Of a stretch of DNA of 45,134 nt, positions 22,304-32,704 are shown piece after piece. The notes under the pieces are model-generated. The model was not told the origin of the DNA, did not search any database, and worked only from the letters and a program-made list of their open reading frames with translations. Made by a program: the position numbers and the translations under genes. The stretch's first letter is position 1; every line of letters starts with the position of its first letter. Source of the DNA: Owenia fusiformis (Eukaryota > Annelida > Polychaeta > Sabellida > Oweniidae); assembly GCA_903813345.2 (NCBI GenBank), contig CAIIXF020000007.1:28571564-28616697 (forward strand), read 5' to 3'.

Positions 22304-23024
22304 AAACTGCAACTATAACAATGTTGATCTAATCTTTTACAAATTATGTTTTGCAATATCTGTGATAAGTCAAAATTTTCCAAACCAGATAAACACATAT
22401 TATATACATTTAGGTTGTAAAAATGGACCCTGTTATAATTTAAGACAATGTTCTTTTTATGATATTATTATTGGTTATGTTTTAGGATATAAAAACTGTG
22501 ATACTTTGCTTAAAAGCCCGTTTCAATGAATTTAAAGCAGATTTATGTATTGGTTCATTCACTGAAATCTCGAGCCTATCGTAATGAAATTATACGAAGC
22601 AAAGAATTTTATGTGTTAGGTGCTATTACATATGCCAAGCCTTTTAAGTGTCAATAGAAAAGGTTTTTTTCTTCGCAATAGCAACACCATCTTTATTCAG
22701 CAATGTAAGATATAATGGTATAGTGGTATGATATTATCAGAAAATTATTGAGAATAGTTCTGCAAACTTGGTTACTCTAGAAACTATCACCAGCATCATC
22801 TTTTGATGAATTGAAGTTGATTAAACTCCTTATTTAATGTTTTTCCCAAAAAACAATAATATTTCAAAAATCTTGAAAATGTCCCTATAAATATATACAC
22901 TAGATCATTGCAAAATGATTCCATATTCCTTAAAAGTGTTTCAAATTATTTATTGGCTGTTTTGGTAATACTAATTGCAATATATACACAGATAGCATAA
23001 TTTATAATAGCATTCTAAAATAAT
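22304..23024. other. No supported gene
   Basis: AT-rich non-coding sequence without an exon or repeat that I can support. Confidence 0.4.
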
Positions 23025-23029
23025 CAATA

Positions 23030-23566
23030 CACTGGTGATCCACTCGATTACGCTGGTTACCAAAACGGTTCGTTTTGGTAACAAAATGTCGGAACATCCA
23101 GAAGGTACTATTTTTCTCGTTTCCTTATTTTACACGTTGTAGGCAGAATTCCCACGACATTTTTTAACACAGACGTGTATCAGTATCATATGTTTAAGAA
23201 AGTGTACATACTTGTGAACAAATAGTTCAGAAGACAACAGAATCGTCGATTTACTTCCTCACTTAAGTTACATAAACGGTTTGTGTTAAAAGTGCAGATC
23301 TTAACTGTTTTTCGAAAAACCGTTTATGTAACTTAAGTGGGGAAGTAAATCGACGATTCTGTTGCCCTCTGAGCTATTTTTTCGCAAACATGTACATTTT
23401 CTAAAACATATGATACTGATGCACGTTGTGAGAAAAAACGTCGTGGGGATTCTGCCTACAACGCGTGAAATAAGAAAAAAAGAAAAATCGTGCCTTCGAC
23501 GTTCCGACATTTTGTTACCAAAATGGTTCGTTTTGGTAACTAGCGTAATCGAGTGGATCACCAGTG
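23030..23566. mobile_element. 537-bp near-perfect palindrome with 5-bp target duplication
   Basis: The left arm (23030-23282) and right arm (23317-23566) are inverted copies over about 250 bp, enclosing a 34-nt loop. Ends are CACTGGTGATCC and GGATCACCAGTG. CAATA flanks both sides (23025-23029 and 23567-23571). Each arm holds, 24 bp from its end, a second small palindrome GTTACCAAAACG-GTT-CGTTTTGGTAAC. Two ORFs (104 and 73 codons on opposite strands) are mirror images created by the palindrome, not genes. It is essentially all TIR, with no transposase. Confidence 0.92.
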
Positions 23567-23571
23567 CAATA

Positions 23572-23794
23572 ACTGTTTTATAAAATACTCGTGGATACAT
23601 TAAACATTTATTCATATGTCCTTGCTTGGACTAATAATTCCAAAATAGAAGGGAATGTTAGGATATTTTCACATTAATAATATATAATACTGTATAAGTC
23701 AATAGTATTATTGAACATCTAGAACAATCTGTTCTATTTGTACATATGTCCTTAATGGCTTATGAGTTAGAACTTGACATGTCAATATAGCATA
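23572..23794. other. Short AT-rich spacer
   Basis: Between the palindrome and the next MITE; no feature seen. Confidence 0.4.
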
Positions 23795-24348
23795 TAATAA
23801 AACCTGTTTAACCCAAATGCCATTGGGACCAACTAAAAGCTTTCAGATTGGGAGGTGTACACATTTCAAGGTTTTTGCATTCGCTAGTTTCTAGATTTTG
23901 AAAAAATGAAAACATTCTCAATAAATATTTATTGTTCTATTGACCATAACATTCCAATATTATGAAAGTCTGAATCAAATTAATTTATTAGTCATTTTAG
24001 AAACACATATCAGGCCCGTAACCAGAGGGGGAGCTCCCCCTAGCCAGAAATTCTTTCAAAATCATGCAATTTTTCACCATTCTGAGAATTTTTCGCATGA
24101 TTTTTAGCCAAAATTGTGAAAAAGATTCCCACCTGGAAAAAAGCTCCCCCTCCTCAGGTAAAAGCTGGCTACGGGCAAGCATATTATGGTTGAGACCAAT
24201 CAATGTTTGGATGAGAGGGTGTTCAGATTTCAATATTTTTTAAACATGGGATTTAATGGGAGAAAAAAATGGATCAGAGAAAAAGTGTTCAGATTGGGAA
24301 TGTTCGAATTAGCCAGGTATTTCAGATACATGTATACAGGTTTTACTG
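23795..24348. mobile_element. Long pogo-like MITE with nested second MITE
   Basis: The left end is TA|TAATAAAACCTGTTTAACCC and the right end is ATACAGGTTTTACTG|TG. Next to the left end, CAAATGCCATTGGGACCAAC resembles the solo copy at 41962. The host element is about 385 bp without the nested copy at 24011-24179. Confidence 0.75.
24011..24179. mobile_element. CAGGCCCGTAGCCAG MITE, copy C, nested (169 bp)
   Basis: Ends CAGGCCCGTAACCAG and CTGGCTACGGGCAAG, flanked by CATAT at 24006-24010 and 24180-24184. It sits inside the pogo-like element, so it inserted later. Confidence 0.85.
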
Positions 24349-24396
24349 TGTATTATTATTGACCATTTATATAGACATGTATTTGCAGTATGTGTA

Positions 24397-24460
24397 CTGT
24401 AAAACTTGATTAGTCGAACACCCAATTGTTGCACTAAAACGTTTACTCCTTTGGATAATT
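24397..24460. mobile_element. Solo pogo-like MITE end
   Basis: TA|CTGTAAAACTTGATTAGTCG then AACACC. No matching right terminus was found downstream. Confidence 0.5.
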
Positions 24461-24640
24461 CCAGAGGTTAATTAAATATATTATGGCAATGTCGAATAAG
24501 TACAAGAAATACTCAAAAATCATTATGAAATAGAAACAAAAAAATGGTGAAGCCCATCAACTTTAGACCCAAGCAAAATATCGTTTTGATCTTCATGAAT
24601 TGTTTTTGAAAAACTAGAACTGTTCAAGAATGGTTTTTAT

Positions 24641-24662
24641 GTCACCACAAAAAAGTGGTGAC
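24641..24662. repeat. GTCACCAC/GTGGTGAC hairpin
   Basis: A perfect 8-bp stem around a short A-rich loop, followed by ATATTGTTTAGTTTTG. A partial match (GTTGGTGACATATTGTC) lies at 2574, suggesting a dispersed repeat terminus. Confidence 0.5.
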
Positions 24663-25670
24663 ATATTGTTTAGTTTTGATATTTTGACATCATAATGTAA
24701 CGCTAATTGTCCCCAGTTTTATGGGACGTGTAATTACTATTACTATAATTTCAAAATTAAGTTCTTGAACCTGATTAAAGAATGACGTAAGAACATTTTT
24801 CTGTCCATATATACTATGTCCATATAATACTCCTATTCCAATATCAACAAAAGATACACAAGTTTTTTTTTTTTTTTAAGGTTAAGTTTTATTTCTTTGC
24901 ATAATTTGGCATAACAAAATTTTTTACTGTAAACTTCAATGACATTTGATATTCAATTTCAACTTTTTTCATGGAGACTCCTCTATTTTTTATTTGTTTA
25001 TTGATTTCTCAATTCACCCTTTATAGGGTATAAGAGTACAAAAGATAAACTTAACTAATACAGTAACAAACATTATTTCATTCATAATTTTCTAGATTTA
25101 TTGTCCATTGTATGTCATTTGATGAACATAATTATAATTGACTCAAATCCCTTAATGGTAGCAAATACTAAAGCCATTGTATCAATTTGTTAAGTGGCTA
25201 ATCTATATTTCATCCATTGAAAGTTGACTGTTGGAAATTGAAGGTACATGTACATAAGCTAAAGGTGCAGTAATGTACAAATGTTAGTTTATCAGTAACC
25301 CATTACCTATATACTTCTTAGATATTGATAGGTTATTTTACTTAATTCTTCTATTTTGCAATCAGAAGGAATGAGTAAAAAGCAAACCCCATGTAGAAAG
25401 AATATGGTATTATTAACAAGGTAAACAGGCCCATAAGAGACTTTTTCAAAGGGGGGAGGGGCTCAAATTCTTTACTCAATGTTTTATGACATCAGAGACT
25501 CTAAGGATGGGTCATGTGGCCCTTGGGTTGGTGGGGGGGGACCAATTGGCCAGGGGCAAATTGCTTCGGGCCACTGGTTAGGTCCGGTTGAAATGTTATT
25601 TTTGTAGTTTGAGGTGAGAAAAATAGTACGACCCGACGGAATCAACCCATAATCATGTAGTTTGATACAG
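24663..25670. other. No supported gene
   Basis: AT-rich with a T13 tract near 24866. Around 25436 a CAGGCCCATAAGAG word resembles a MITE end, but the element cannot be delimited. Confidence 0.4.
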
Positions 25671-25677
25671 TTAAACC

Positions 25678-25838
25678 TGTATATTTGAACACCTCTCTAA
25701 TCTGAACACCTCTCAATGTGAACACTATTAATTATATTTTTTAATTTGCCATAGACTTCCATGTTAAAAAAACGTGAAACTTGAAACACTTGCTAATCCG
25801 AACACTTTAAACCAAGGGTGTTTGAATTGTACTTCTAA
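25678..25838. mobile_element. Diverged pogo-like MITE
   Basis: Left end TA|CAGTTAAACCTGTATATTTG, then GAACACCTCTCTAATCTGAA and CTCAATGTGAACAC. The right side keeps CTAATCCGAACACTTTAAAC and GTGTTTGAATTG, but the final terminus is eroded. Confidence 0.65.
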
Positions 25839-25945
25839 ATGTACCCAGGGATGTTTTGAGGGGGGTGTGTTTCAACCAACATACCCCTCCATCTGACAGG
25901 CCTGAACCATGACTTGAAAGGGTTAAATTACATACCTACCTAGTT

Positions 25946-26151
25946 AGTGATCTCCACAGGATTTTTTTCCCAAGTGGGTGCAAAAATCTCATTTTCGCAA
26001 TTCAGACCAAAATTGGTCAAAATATGCCCATTTTTCATGATTCTTCTCATTTTCAAGTGGGTGCAAATTGATTTTCAGGTGGGTGCAAGCCTGTTTTCAA
26101 AATCTCATATGGGTGCTGCGCCCACTTGCTTTAATGCTGGGGAGATCACTG
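25946..26151. mobile_element. 206-bp MITE with 6-bp duplication (AGTGATCTCC family)
   Basis: Left AGTGATCTCC and right GGAGATCACTG, flanked by CTAGTT (25940-25945 and 26152-26157). The left end has probably lost its first C, as CAGTG...CACTG would be symmetrical. Inside, AAGTGGGTGCAAA recurs three times in variant form and GGGTGCTGCGCCCACTTG forms a short hairpin. The 77-codon ORF spanning it is incidental. Confidence 0.8.
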
Positions 26152-26651
26152 CTAGTTGTTGTAAAGAAAGGGTACATTAGCAATTAGGAAAACATAGATT
26201 TGCTGCACCAACTAATAAATTAGCTCTCTAAACTAAAGCAATGTTCTCCCATGGAAAGATAATGGTATTGCATAATGGCTGGTATATAGCATTGTATGAT
26301 GATAATTATATTTTGTTTATATCAGATACGAGACTTGAATTTCACATCTCTTGTATGAAGACATCAATCTAATATTCGATTGAATAACAGGAGTGATTAC
26401 GTATAGTCTGGACTAGCTGGACCCCCTGCCCATTATCTATTTCACCCCCTGCAGAGGTGAGGTGTGTAGAGATGGGGGGGGGGGGTGTCACAGAGGACTG
26501 AAATAAGACTAATTGTATTTGAACAAAATATATTTTTTGAACTGATGTTAGATTTTTTCTCTTCATGGTAATAGTAATTGTAATCTAGTACTGTAACTGT
26601 GGAACGTGTAGTGCCCTCACCTTTCTAAGACAGCGTTCATATTCCACTTAC

Positions 26652-26744
26652 CTTTTTGTCATGTGCAATCTTTGCCCAAACATCATTGTTAGGTGCCCCT
26701 CCCTTTCCCGATGCTGAAATTTCCATTCCTGTTCCAGTGTGCAT
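26652..26744 (-). CDS. Coding exon with in-frame ATGs, possible alternative first exon
   Basis: The minus strand is open for 31 codons from ATG at 26744, with a second in-frame ATG at 26726 in better context (GGAATGG). It ends at a near-consensus donor AAAAAG|GTAAGTGG in phase 0. The product starts MHTGTGMEISASGKGGAPNN and ends AHDKK: a glycine/asparagine-rich, soluble-looking N-terminus. Local GC and codon choice stand out from the flanks. It could be an alternative first exon for the membrane exon at 15691-15786 (phase compatible). It could instead be an internal exon entered at a weak acceptor (AAATTAG|AGGCTTG), which would also be in phase with the exon at 32705. Protein not recognised. 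Confidence 0.5.
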
Positions 26745-26799
26745 TGTAATTGTTTGTTCAAGCCTCTAATTTATATGATGTATGTCTCCCAGATCTTTG

Positions 26800-27470
26800 A
26801 TATAAAGTGTTTAAATTCTGACATGAAATGGTCCATTGGTGTTTATTCCATATTAATACTTTAGTTTGAGTCTAAATCCAAACTGGAAACTTTTTGATAT
26901 CATACAATTTTGAGTTAGATTATTTTTTATTTTAAAAATGTTTTCTATTTTCTTGTCATTGGTATATTAGTTGTTCACTTCATTTCAATCCATGGATTTT
27001 ATATTTTCATAAACGCTGTCACTTTCTGTTTATCACACCACTATTATGCTACACATTATTTATTTCATTATTTTTATTCTGCGATTATTAACCTCCACAA
27101 ATTAATAATATAGATATTATCAATTTTTTCCAATATACTCGAATATCAACAATAAGGAATACATGTTTATCATCTTTTTAGGGTCATCATTCTATTTAGT
27201 AATCCAGAATATTGAACCGGTGACATGACATTCTGGTGACATATCGAATATTTATGATTATTTATTATTTATTTGTAATGACTATACAACTGTATAATAA
27301 ACAGCAGAATGACCATATAGCGCTATTATCCTATATGGCCAGAAACTTTTGCACTTTTAGCCCTGGCTTATTGTGATTTCTCATATATATCACTATAATT
27401 GCTATCCATTTCCATTTATTGTATTTGAATGACTAATTGCATTAGCCGGAGACACTAGGATTGTATAACC
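26800..27470. other. No supported gene
   Basis: AT-rich, upstream of the 26.7 kb exon on the minus strand, so it may hold its promoter or 5' UTR. No TATA box can be singled out from the AT background. Confidence 0.35.
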
Positions 27471-27477
27471 AGGTATA

Positions 27478-27675
27478 CACCCCCTAGAAAAGTTTAGCAA
27501 CCAGAAGCCTACTTTTGGATTTTGCGGTTAAGGTTTATGTTTTACAGATTTTTAAAAATCCAGCTCTGACTTAGTTAGTTGAGGAAATGAAGTTAAGATT
27601 CAATCATAGACATCACATTTAATATGCTATCTAATGAGAGGCTGTTTCCAGATTTCCAAACTTGTGGAGGGGGTG
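27478..27675. mobile_element. CACCCCCTC-family MITE, copy 1 (198 bp)
   Basis: TA|CACCCCCTAGAAAAGTTTAG at the left; TTTCCAAACTTGTGGAGGGG then GTG|TA at the right. The ~25-bp TIRs are imperfect and the target is TA. Confidence 0.8.
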
Positions 27676-28040
27676 TAAGTTTGTGAATTCAGTCCATCAC
27701 AAAGCATTTGTTATGGCAGATATAATATAATTCTGTTTACCCTTTAAGTTCATGGAAGCTAAATTTCACCAAATGAGCATTTTCAAAATCCTTTCATTTA
27801 ATATAATTTCTTATTATATATTTCATTGTGTTTGAACATCACTGAAAAAGTATATTCAATAAAATCTGTGAAATTGTTATTATGTTTTAACACATGTGAT
27901 GGAATGAGTTAATAATCAAAATTGGATCTTCTTAGTTATATAAACTATGCATTTTATAATTGTAGTACATCTACTTAATATTTTTGTAATTTAGTTAAAT
28001 TTGGTAGGTCAAACTATTAGTGAAATAACCAAAGCAAGTA

Positions 28041-28115
28041 CAGTAAAACCTGTGTATATTGAACATTTTGCTGAGAAAAACATTCAGGTGTTCACTACAG
28101 AGAGGGTAATTTATT
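28041..28115. mobile_element. Solo pogo-like MITE end
   Basis: TA|CAGTAAAACCTGTGTATATT, then CATTCAGGTGTTCACTACAG, AGAGGGTAATTTA. Single-copy counterpart of the array at 6929-7590. Confidence 0.75.
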
Positions 28116-28601
28116 TTTTGAAATGGAAAATAGTTAATTGGTCACTCATTGTAGTGTCTATCCCGCATATTTCAGCAAATGAATGATTTATGCAAAACAA
28201 TTATTTTGTATTGATTTTTACTATGAGATTGTGAGATACTGAACATGAAATATCAATTATTATATGGCATTGAATATTATCAAATTATTAATTCTGTGAA
28301 GATAAATAATAATGGATAGCCCATATTAGTAGTATTTAATATAACATTCACACATAGCTAGGCAAGGAATGTCCGATTCCAGCCAGTCCGAACAGAGTAT
28401 TCACATAATGAACAGTGTGTGAAATATCAATAACGCATTTGTTATGCACAGTTGTTAAGCGATTAAATTTGAAATTGAAATTGAATTTTCCAATACTTGA
28501 CCCTTGTGAAAAGTTTCATTGAATATTATGTTCTTTTAGTGATTTTGTATCTTTTAGGTGATTTTATAGAAAATATTTTGCAATGTGTGAAAAGAATTTA
28601 A

Positions 28602-28745
28602 GCTCAAGACTCAATACATTGTGGCTGCTTCATTCCACTTAGATGTTGTTTCCTAAACTTTGCATTCTCCCTGCGGGGTCATGCAAAGATTTGGAAACAA
28701 CATCTTCATGGAATGGTTCAGCACACAATGCGCTGAGTCCAAGGC
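28602..28745. mobile_element. 144-bp foldback flanked by TTAA
   Basis: GCTCAAGACTCAATACATTG pairs with CAATGCGCTGAGTCCAAGGC. The inner TGTTTCCTAAACTTTGCAT pairs with ATGCAAAGATTTGGAAACA around a CTCCCTGCGGGG apex, itself a small stem. TTAA lies at both outer edges (28598-28601 and 28746-28749), which would fit piggyBac-type insertion. TTAA is palindromic and common, so that is tentative. Confidence 0.7.
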
Positions 28746-29057
28746 TTAAATCCTTAAACAAGTGAAAAACTCATTATCAACATGCCATTTGTTAAGGCAC
28801 AAAGTCACTAAATCATGAGATTTGAGTTTTACAAACTTAGAAAAACTGTTGATAAGACACGCTGTCAATTAGAGGGAACAATCTTAGCATTACTTGATCG
28901 ATTACATTTGGTGGTGTCATTTACGTTTATTTGTCTGCATACCAAAAGACAGATTCGATCTCTTATGGTAAAGGAGTTGCTTTATGTATGCTGAATTTAT
29001 GTTAAAATAGATATTTAGCTTTGTGATAAAAATTCATTTTAGGTTTGAAAACCTCCT

Positions 29058-29200
29058 ACCCTGAATGCAGAGTCTAGTTATAAACTAAACAAAGCTCCCG
29101 TTTAAGAAGTGAAGTTGAACAAATGCAATGGGTAAAATCCTCCAAAATTAATGTTTGGTTCATAATTGGTGTATATATATATCAAGGGCAACATTTGAAG
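29058..29200 (+). repeat. Dispersed repeat, copy 2
   Basis: Aligns with 11452-11610. An AAGGGCAACATTTGAAGAAT word near its end also occurs at about 21296. About 100 bp upstream there may be similarity to 40100-40215 (GACAGATTCG, ATTTAGCT..GGTAAAAAT). Confidence 0.45.
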
Positions 29201-30040
29201 AATGGACCAACTTCTAAAATCAGATATCAATAAACCAACAAACAAATTAGCTCGAAGTAATTATACTGAAGAGAAACATTTAGAAGATAATTGCAAGTCG
29301 ATCACAGACATCCTGATATAGAAACAATAATTTCCTTCATGTCATGTCATACATGAATTATACCTACTTGGACATTGGGAGAGATCTTTGCCTTCCAACT
29401 AGTTATTATAGCTATTTTAAAAACAGGCAGATGCGATGACCATCAGAATGAAGATGTAATTGAGTAATCTTTCCAGCTTACAAACCAGACTGCAGTGCTG
29501 CCCTCTTTAAATGGAAAGAAAAAAGCAATGGCACCAAAACCAACTTAAAATCAGTAACAAGGATGCGGCCTGGTGCTTATGTGCTTGCCTACTGTTTAAC
29601 ACATTAGTCTACATACTTTATTGGAGGTAATCTGTTTTAATGCAACAAAATCATTTCTAGGGATGGTATCCAAATGAAGTGTACAGTAGTCTTACAAAAA
29701 TGTTAATCTCGTTAGAGGGGAGAGCCTAGGCAAGGGTTTGATAAAGTATTGGGAGGCCCATTGGGAGGTGGTAATTGATTTCATAATAGAATTTTTTTTG
29801 GAAAAACTTTAATGAAAGGCAAATTAGCATTTTCAAATATTATTTTTTTGGGATGGGGGTTAAAATATTGAAATTGACTTCGTATTAATATTAACATTTT
29901 ATTTGGACATAATCCCTTGTGAGTACATGAAAATAATTCCTTGTAATTTCAGAGCACCGGTAGTCTAAATACGTTGGTATGTAGGTAAAATCCTCTTTCA
30001 TTTATAATGTGCTAAAACTGTTGTAGGGATTTTGTGGAGG
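29201..30040. other. No supported gene
   Basis: Non-coding sequence of mixed composition. No exon with paired splice sites was found. Confidence 0.35.
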
Positions 30041-30043
30041 TGT

Positions 30044-30127
30044 TATCCTGGTGGGATTTGAACCCACTCAATTCAGACCTGTGGTTTCAAACTGAAAGAT
30101 TTTCGAGATTGATCTAAAAACAGGACA
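30044..30127 (-). pseudogene. tRNA-like sequence (possible Ser-type relic or SINE head)
   Basis: On the minus strand, GTGGGTTCAAATCCCAC forms a perfect 5-bp T-stem with a 7-nt TTCAAAT loop and a consensus B box. TGTCCTG at the 5' end pairs fully (one G-U) with CAGGATA right after the T arm, like a 7-bp acceptor stem. Total length is 84 nt, as expected for a long-variable-arm tRNA. But the A box and D arm are not recognisable and the anticodon region folds as TTTCA-GTT-TGAAA rather than a 5+7+5 arm. There is no T-run terminator. Probably a decayed tRNA-derived sequence. Confidence 0.35.
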
Positions 30128-31602
30128 CACAGGCTCTGCATTTGATTGTTGCATCATCCCTTCTTTTAGCTGTTACATAATAGACCATCATAAATAATAA
30201 CAACAATTATAATGGTTCTATGTTTATATGGTTTATACATATATATAAATATATGTATACTAAAACACCTTTATTCATTTCTTCAGAGGATTTTTTTAAT
30301 TTTATTTTTTTATATATATATAAAAATTCTCAGTTGTTTTGACATTATAATGTTCCTATTCATCTATGTAGCTATTTGTATCTCACATATTGCTACATAT
30401 TTAATCCTTACAAGATAATTTATTAACTTGTATAACTTGAACATTTTAAATATACCCAAAAGTTGTATTTTAGCTAGGTTTAGCATAGATAGAGTGTGGG
30501 AGGGTGTAAAACTGGTTCTTTGAAGACTATTACCATTGTTTGGGATCCTGGGGGTTTGTTGTTCTATCTGATGTTTTAATACTTTTGGTATTTTTCCTTT
30601 GTCCAGAATGCATGACTTGCATGTATAAATCTTTTAATTAATGAAATTAAAAATCTGAAAGTCAAAGTTCAAGCCTGATTTCTTGCATCAAATATTAAAA
30701 AGGCAATATAACCAAAGTAACCATCAGGCAAGTTGATGTATTAGGAAATTAGAAATGCTTCTCTATGTCTGCAAAAAAAGACGTTTGCAAAAAAGTGGCG
30801 CCAACATCTTGAGGTCCTACCTTTATAGGCAGCTTTACTCTAAAGAATACAACATTGAAGTCTGAAATCTGAAGTCATCCCAAAGGACCAAGAATTTGCC
30901 TAATGTTACAAATACACGTTATTGCCCTGGAAGTCTCAAAAGTATAAGATTAGCACTTGTCAATTGTAACTCTTGCTGGCCTCTGAGGGTTTCGATAAAT
31001 CAATTTAGCATTAAAAATAGAAGTTCAACTAAAAGAGGTAGAGCCCCAAGCCAATTTTAAGCAGTATAAACCATATAAATCTAACCTTCTTTCAAAATAT
31101 TATGATAACAGTATAAATCACTCTTACAATGGCACATCATCACTTATAATCATATTAAATCACATTTATTGCATGTACATTTTCTGCCATTAGGGTTAGT
31201 GATATATTTTATATATATATTTTTCATTTTTAATGTACATGTATACCTTTTTTGAACTCACGAATAATATCAATATATGCCTTTTGGTGTCCTTAAGTAT
31301 TTATCATGACAGGGGTTTCACTAGAATTTCTCACAACAGGCTAAATAAATGATAACAACAGTCATAAAAAAATCTAAAAATTTAACTCATCGTCAATTTA
31401 ATGGTCATCTTTTGAATGGTAACAATATAATTTGAAATATATATATATATACTTTCATCTATATTGTTTTAGAAAACACATCAAACACTTGTTTTGTTCT
31501 TGGTATCATGTTTCCAGAGTGAAATGAAAGATCTTTCCGAACCTCATTGGAACAAAACGACATAAATACAATATGTTTAGGTCTCTCAATATTGTAATTG
31601 TA
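30128..31602. other. No supported gene
   Basis: AT-rich with TA microsatellites near 30235-30330, 31205-31225 and 31436-31452. A possible 40-nt minus-strand exon near 30810-30860 is too short to support. Confidence 0.4.
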
Positions 31603-31738
31603 CAAAGGAAATTTTGGTTGATTTTAAAAAAGTATCTTGTTAATGAAATAAAAGGTTTATCTTGATTTTTATCTATTTTGGGGGGATTTTGTTATAATTT
31701 TTTGAATCCTTTTTTTAAATCAACCAAAAATTCCTTTG
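31603..31738. mobile_element. 136-bp foldback MITE
   Basis: CAAAGGAAATTTTGGTTGAT and its inverse pair over ~30 bp with two mismatches. The internal part is T-rich. It abuts the mariner fragment that starts at 31741. Confidence 0.75.
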
Positions 31739-31740
31739 AA

Positions 31741-32067
31741 CAGGGTGGTCCAAAAAAATGGGACACTCGTATTTCAAAAATAAATATTGATTTTCTTGAT
31801 GAAAACATGTCATATTATATACCATTGGATAGGGAATTCACTTATTTTTGATTTGGTATGTCATAAGTTCAAATTTATGATAATGTCTGTCAACCAGCGT
31901 CCATAATATAAATGATGTCATTTTCATTTCAAAATGGGTTTTCCAAAACTTGCAAAAACCAAGTTTTTTGTCAACTTTATTTACATAAACAGATATTCAA
32001 TATGTCCACCGTTTTGATCAATTGTATTCCTCAAATTGCGGGACACTTGGACGTCCTGGAGATAGGA
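31741..32067 (-). pseudogene. Truncated mariner-like element, transposase 3' end
   Basis: The element end is CAGGGTGGTCCAAAAAAATG, typical of mariner-type TIRs (CAGGGTGTCCCAAAA-like). On the minus strand, entering from that end, a frame ends RNLRNTIDQNGGHIEYLFM then TAA at 31981. This recalls the N-G-G-H-F-E-H-L motif at the C-terminus of some mariner transposases. In-frame stops upstream (beyond about 32067) show it is dead. No opposite TIR was found, so the element is truncated. Confidence 0.6.
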
Positions 32068-32551
32068 TCAAAGATTTTAAAGCATTCTTTTGTAAAGTAA
32101 GAGTCTTCTTACAGATCCAGTGAGTTAAGATATAAGGTATAAGAGGTGTAAAAATAAGTTATTATAAGCATGGATATTTAAGTATCTCAGACAGTCAGAA
32201 CACTTCCTCTCATATCGTGAATGAAATAGAATACATGTATATTGACTAAATTATATTAGTCATGGAGTAGCTAGAATATATTGACTAAATTATATAGTCA
32301 TGGAATATTTCAAGAATTATATTTATCATATCATTCAATTACTTATATCTCCTAATAATATAAATGTTCTCTCTGTTTACCTTTTCCAGTTATATGAGGC
32401 AGACTTTTAAATGTTAATTTCTTTCACAGAGTAGAATTGATCTGACTTCTCAATTGTATTTCAATTACTCCTGAAATCACTTTTCGATGTTTACCTCTAA
32501 TCTATACCTATTACCTAACATTTACCTGGAATACCTAAAAATGTGAAGTCT

Positions 32552-32675
32552 GAAACATTTAAAAATGGTGTTTTCTAGCCTCTGTGTTAAGCCTGAAACA
32601 TTTAAAAATGGTGTTTTCTAGCCTCTGTGTTAAGCCTGAAACATTTAAAAATGGTGTTTCCAGCCTCTGTAAAAA
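32552..32675. repeat. 43-bp tandem repeat, 3 copies
   Basis: GAAACATTTAAAAATGGTGT begins at 32552, 32595 and 32638, and each copy continues to TAGCCTCTGTGTTAAGCCT. The last unit is slightly shortened. It lies 30 bp beyond the donor of the exon at 32705, inside the presumed first intron. Confidence 0.92.
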
Positions 32676-32704
32676 TATATATGTTGAACATAAGAACACT
32701 TTAC

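Noticed and set aside
23301-23615. 104-codon minus and 73-codon plus ORFs, apparently basic proteins
   Set aside because: Mirror images produced by the long palindrome; no start or splice context.
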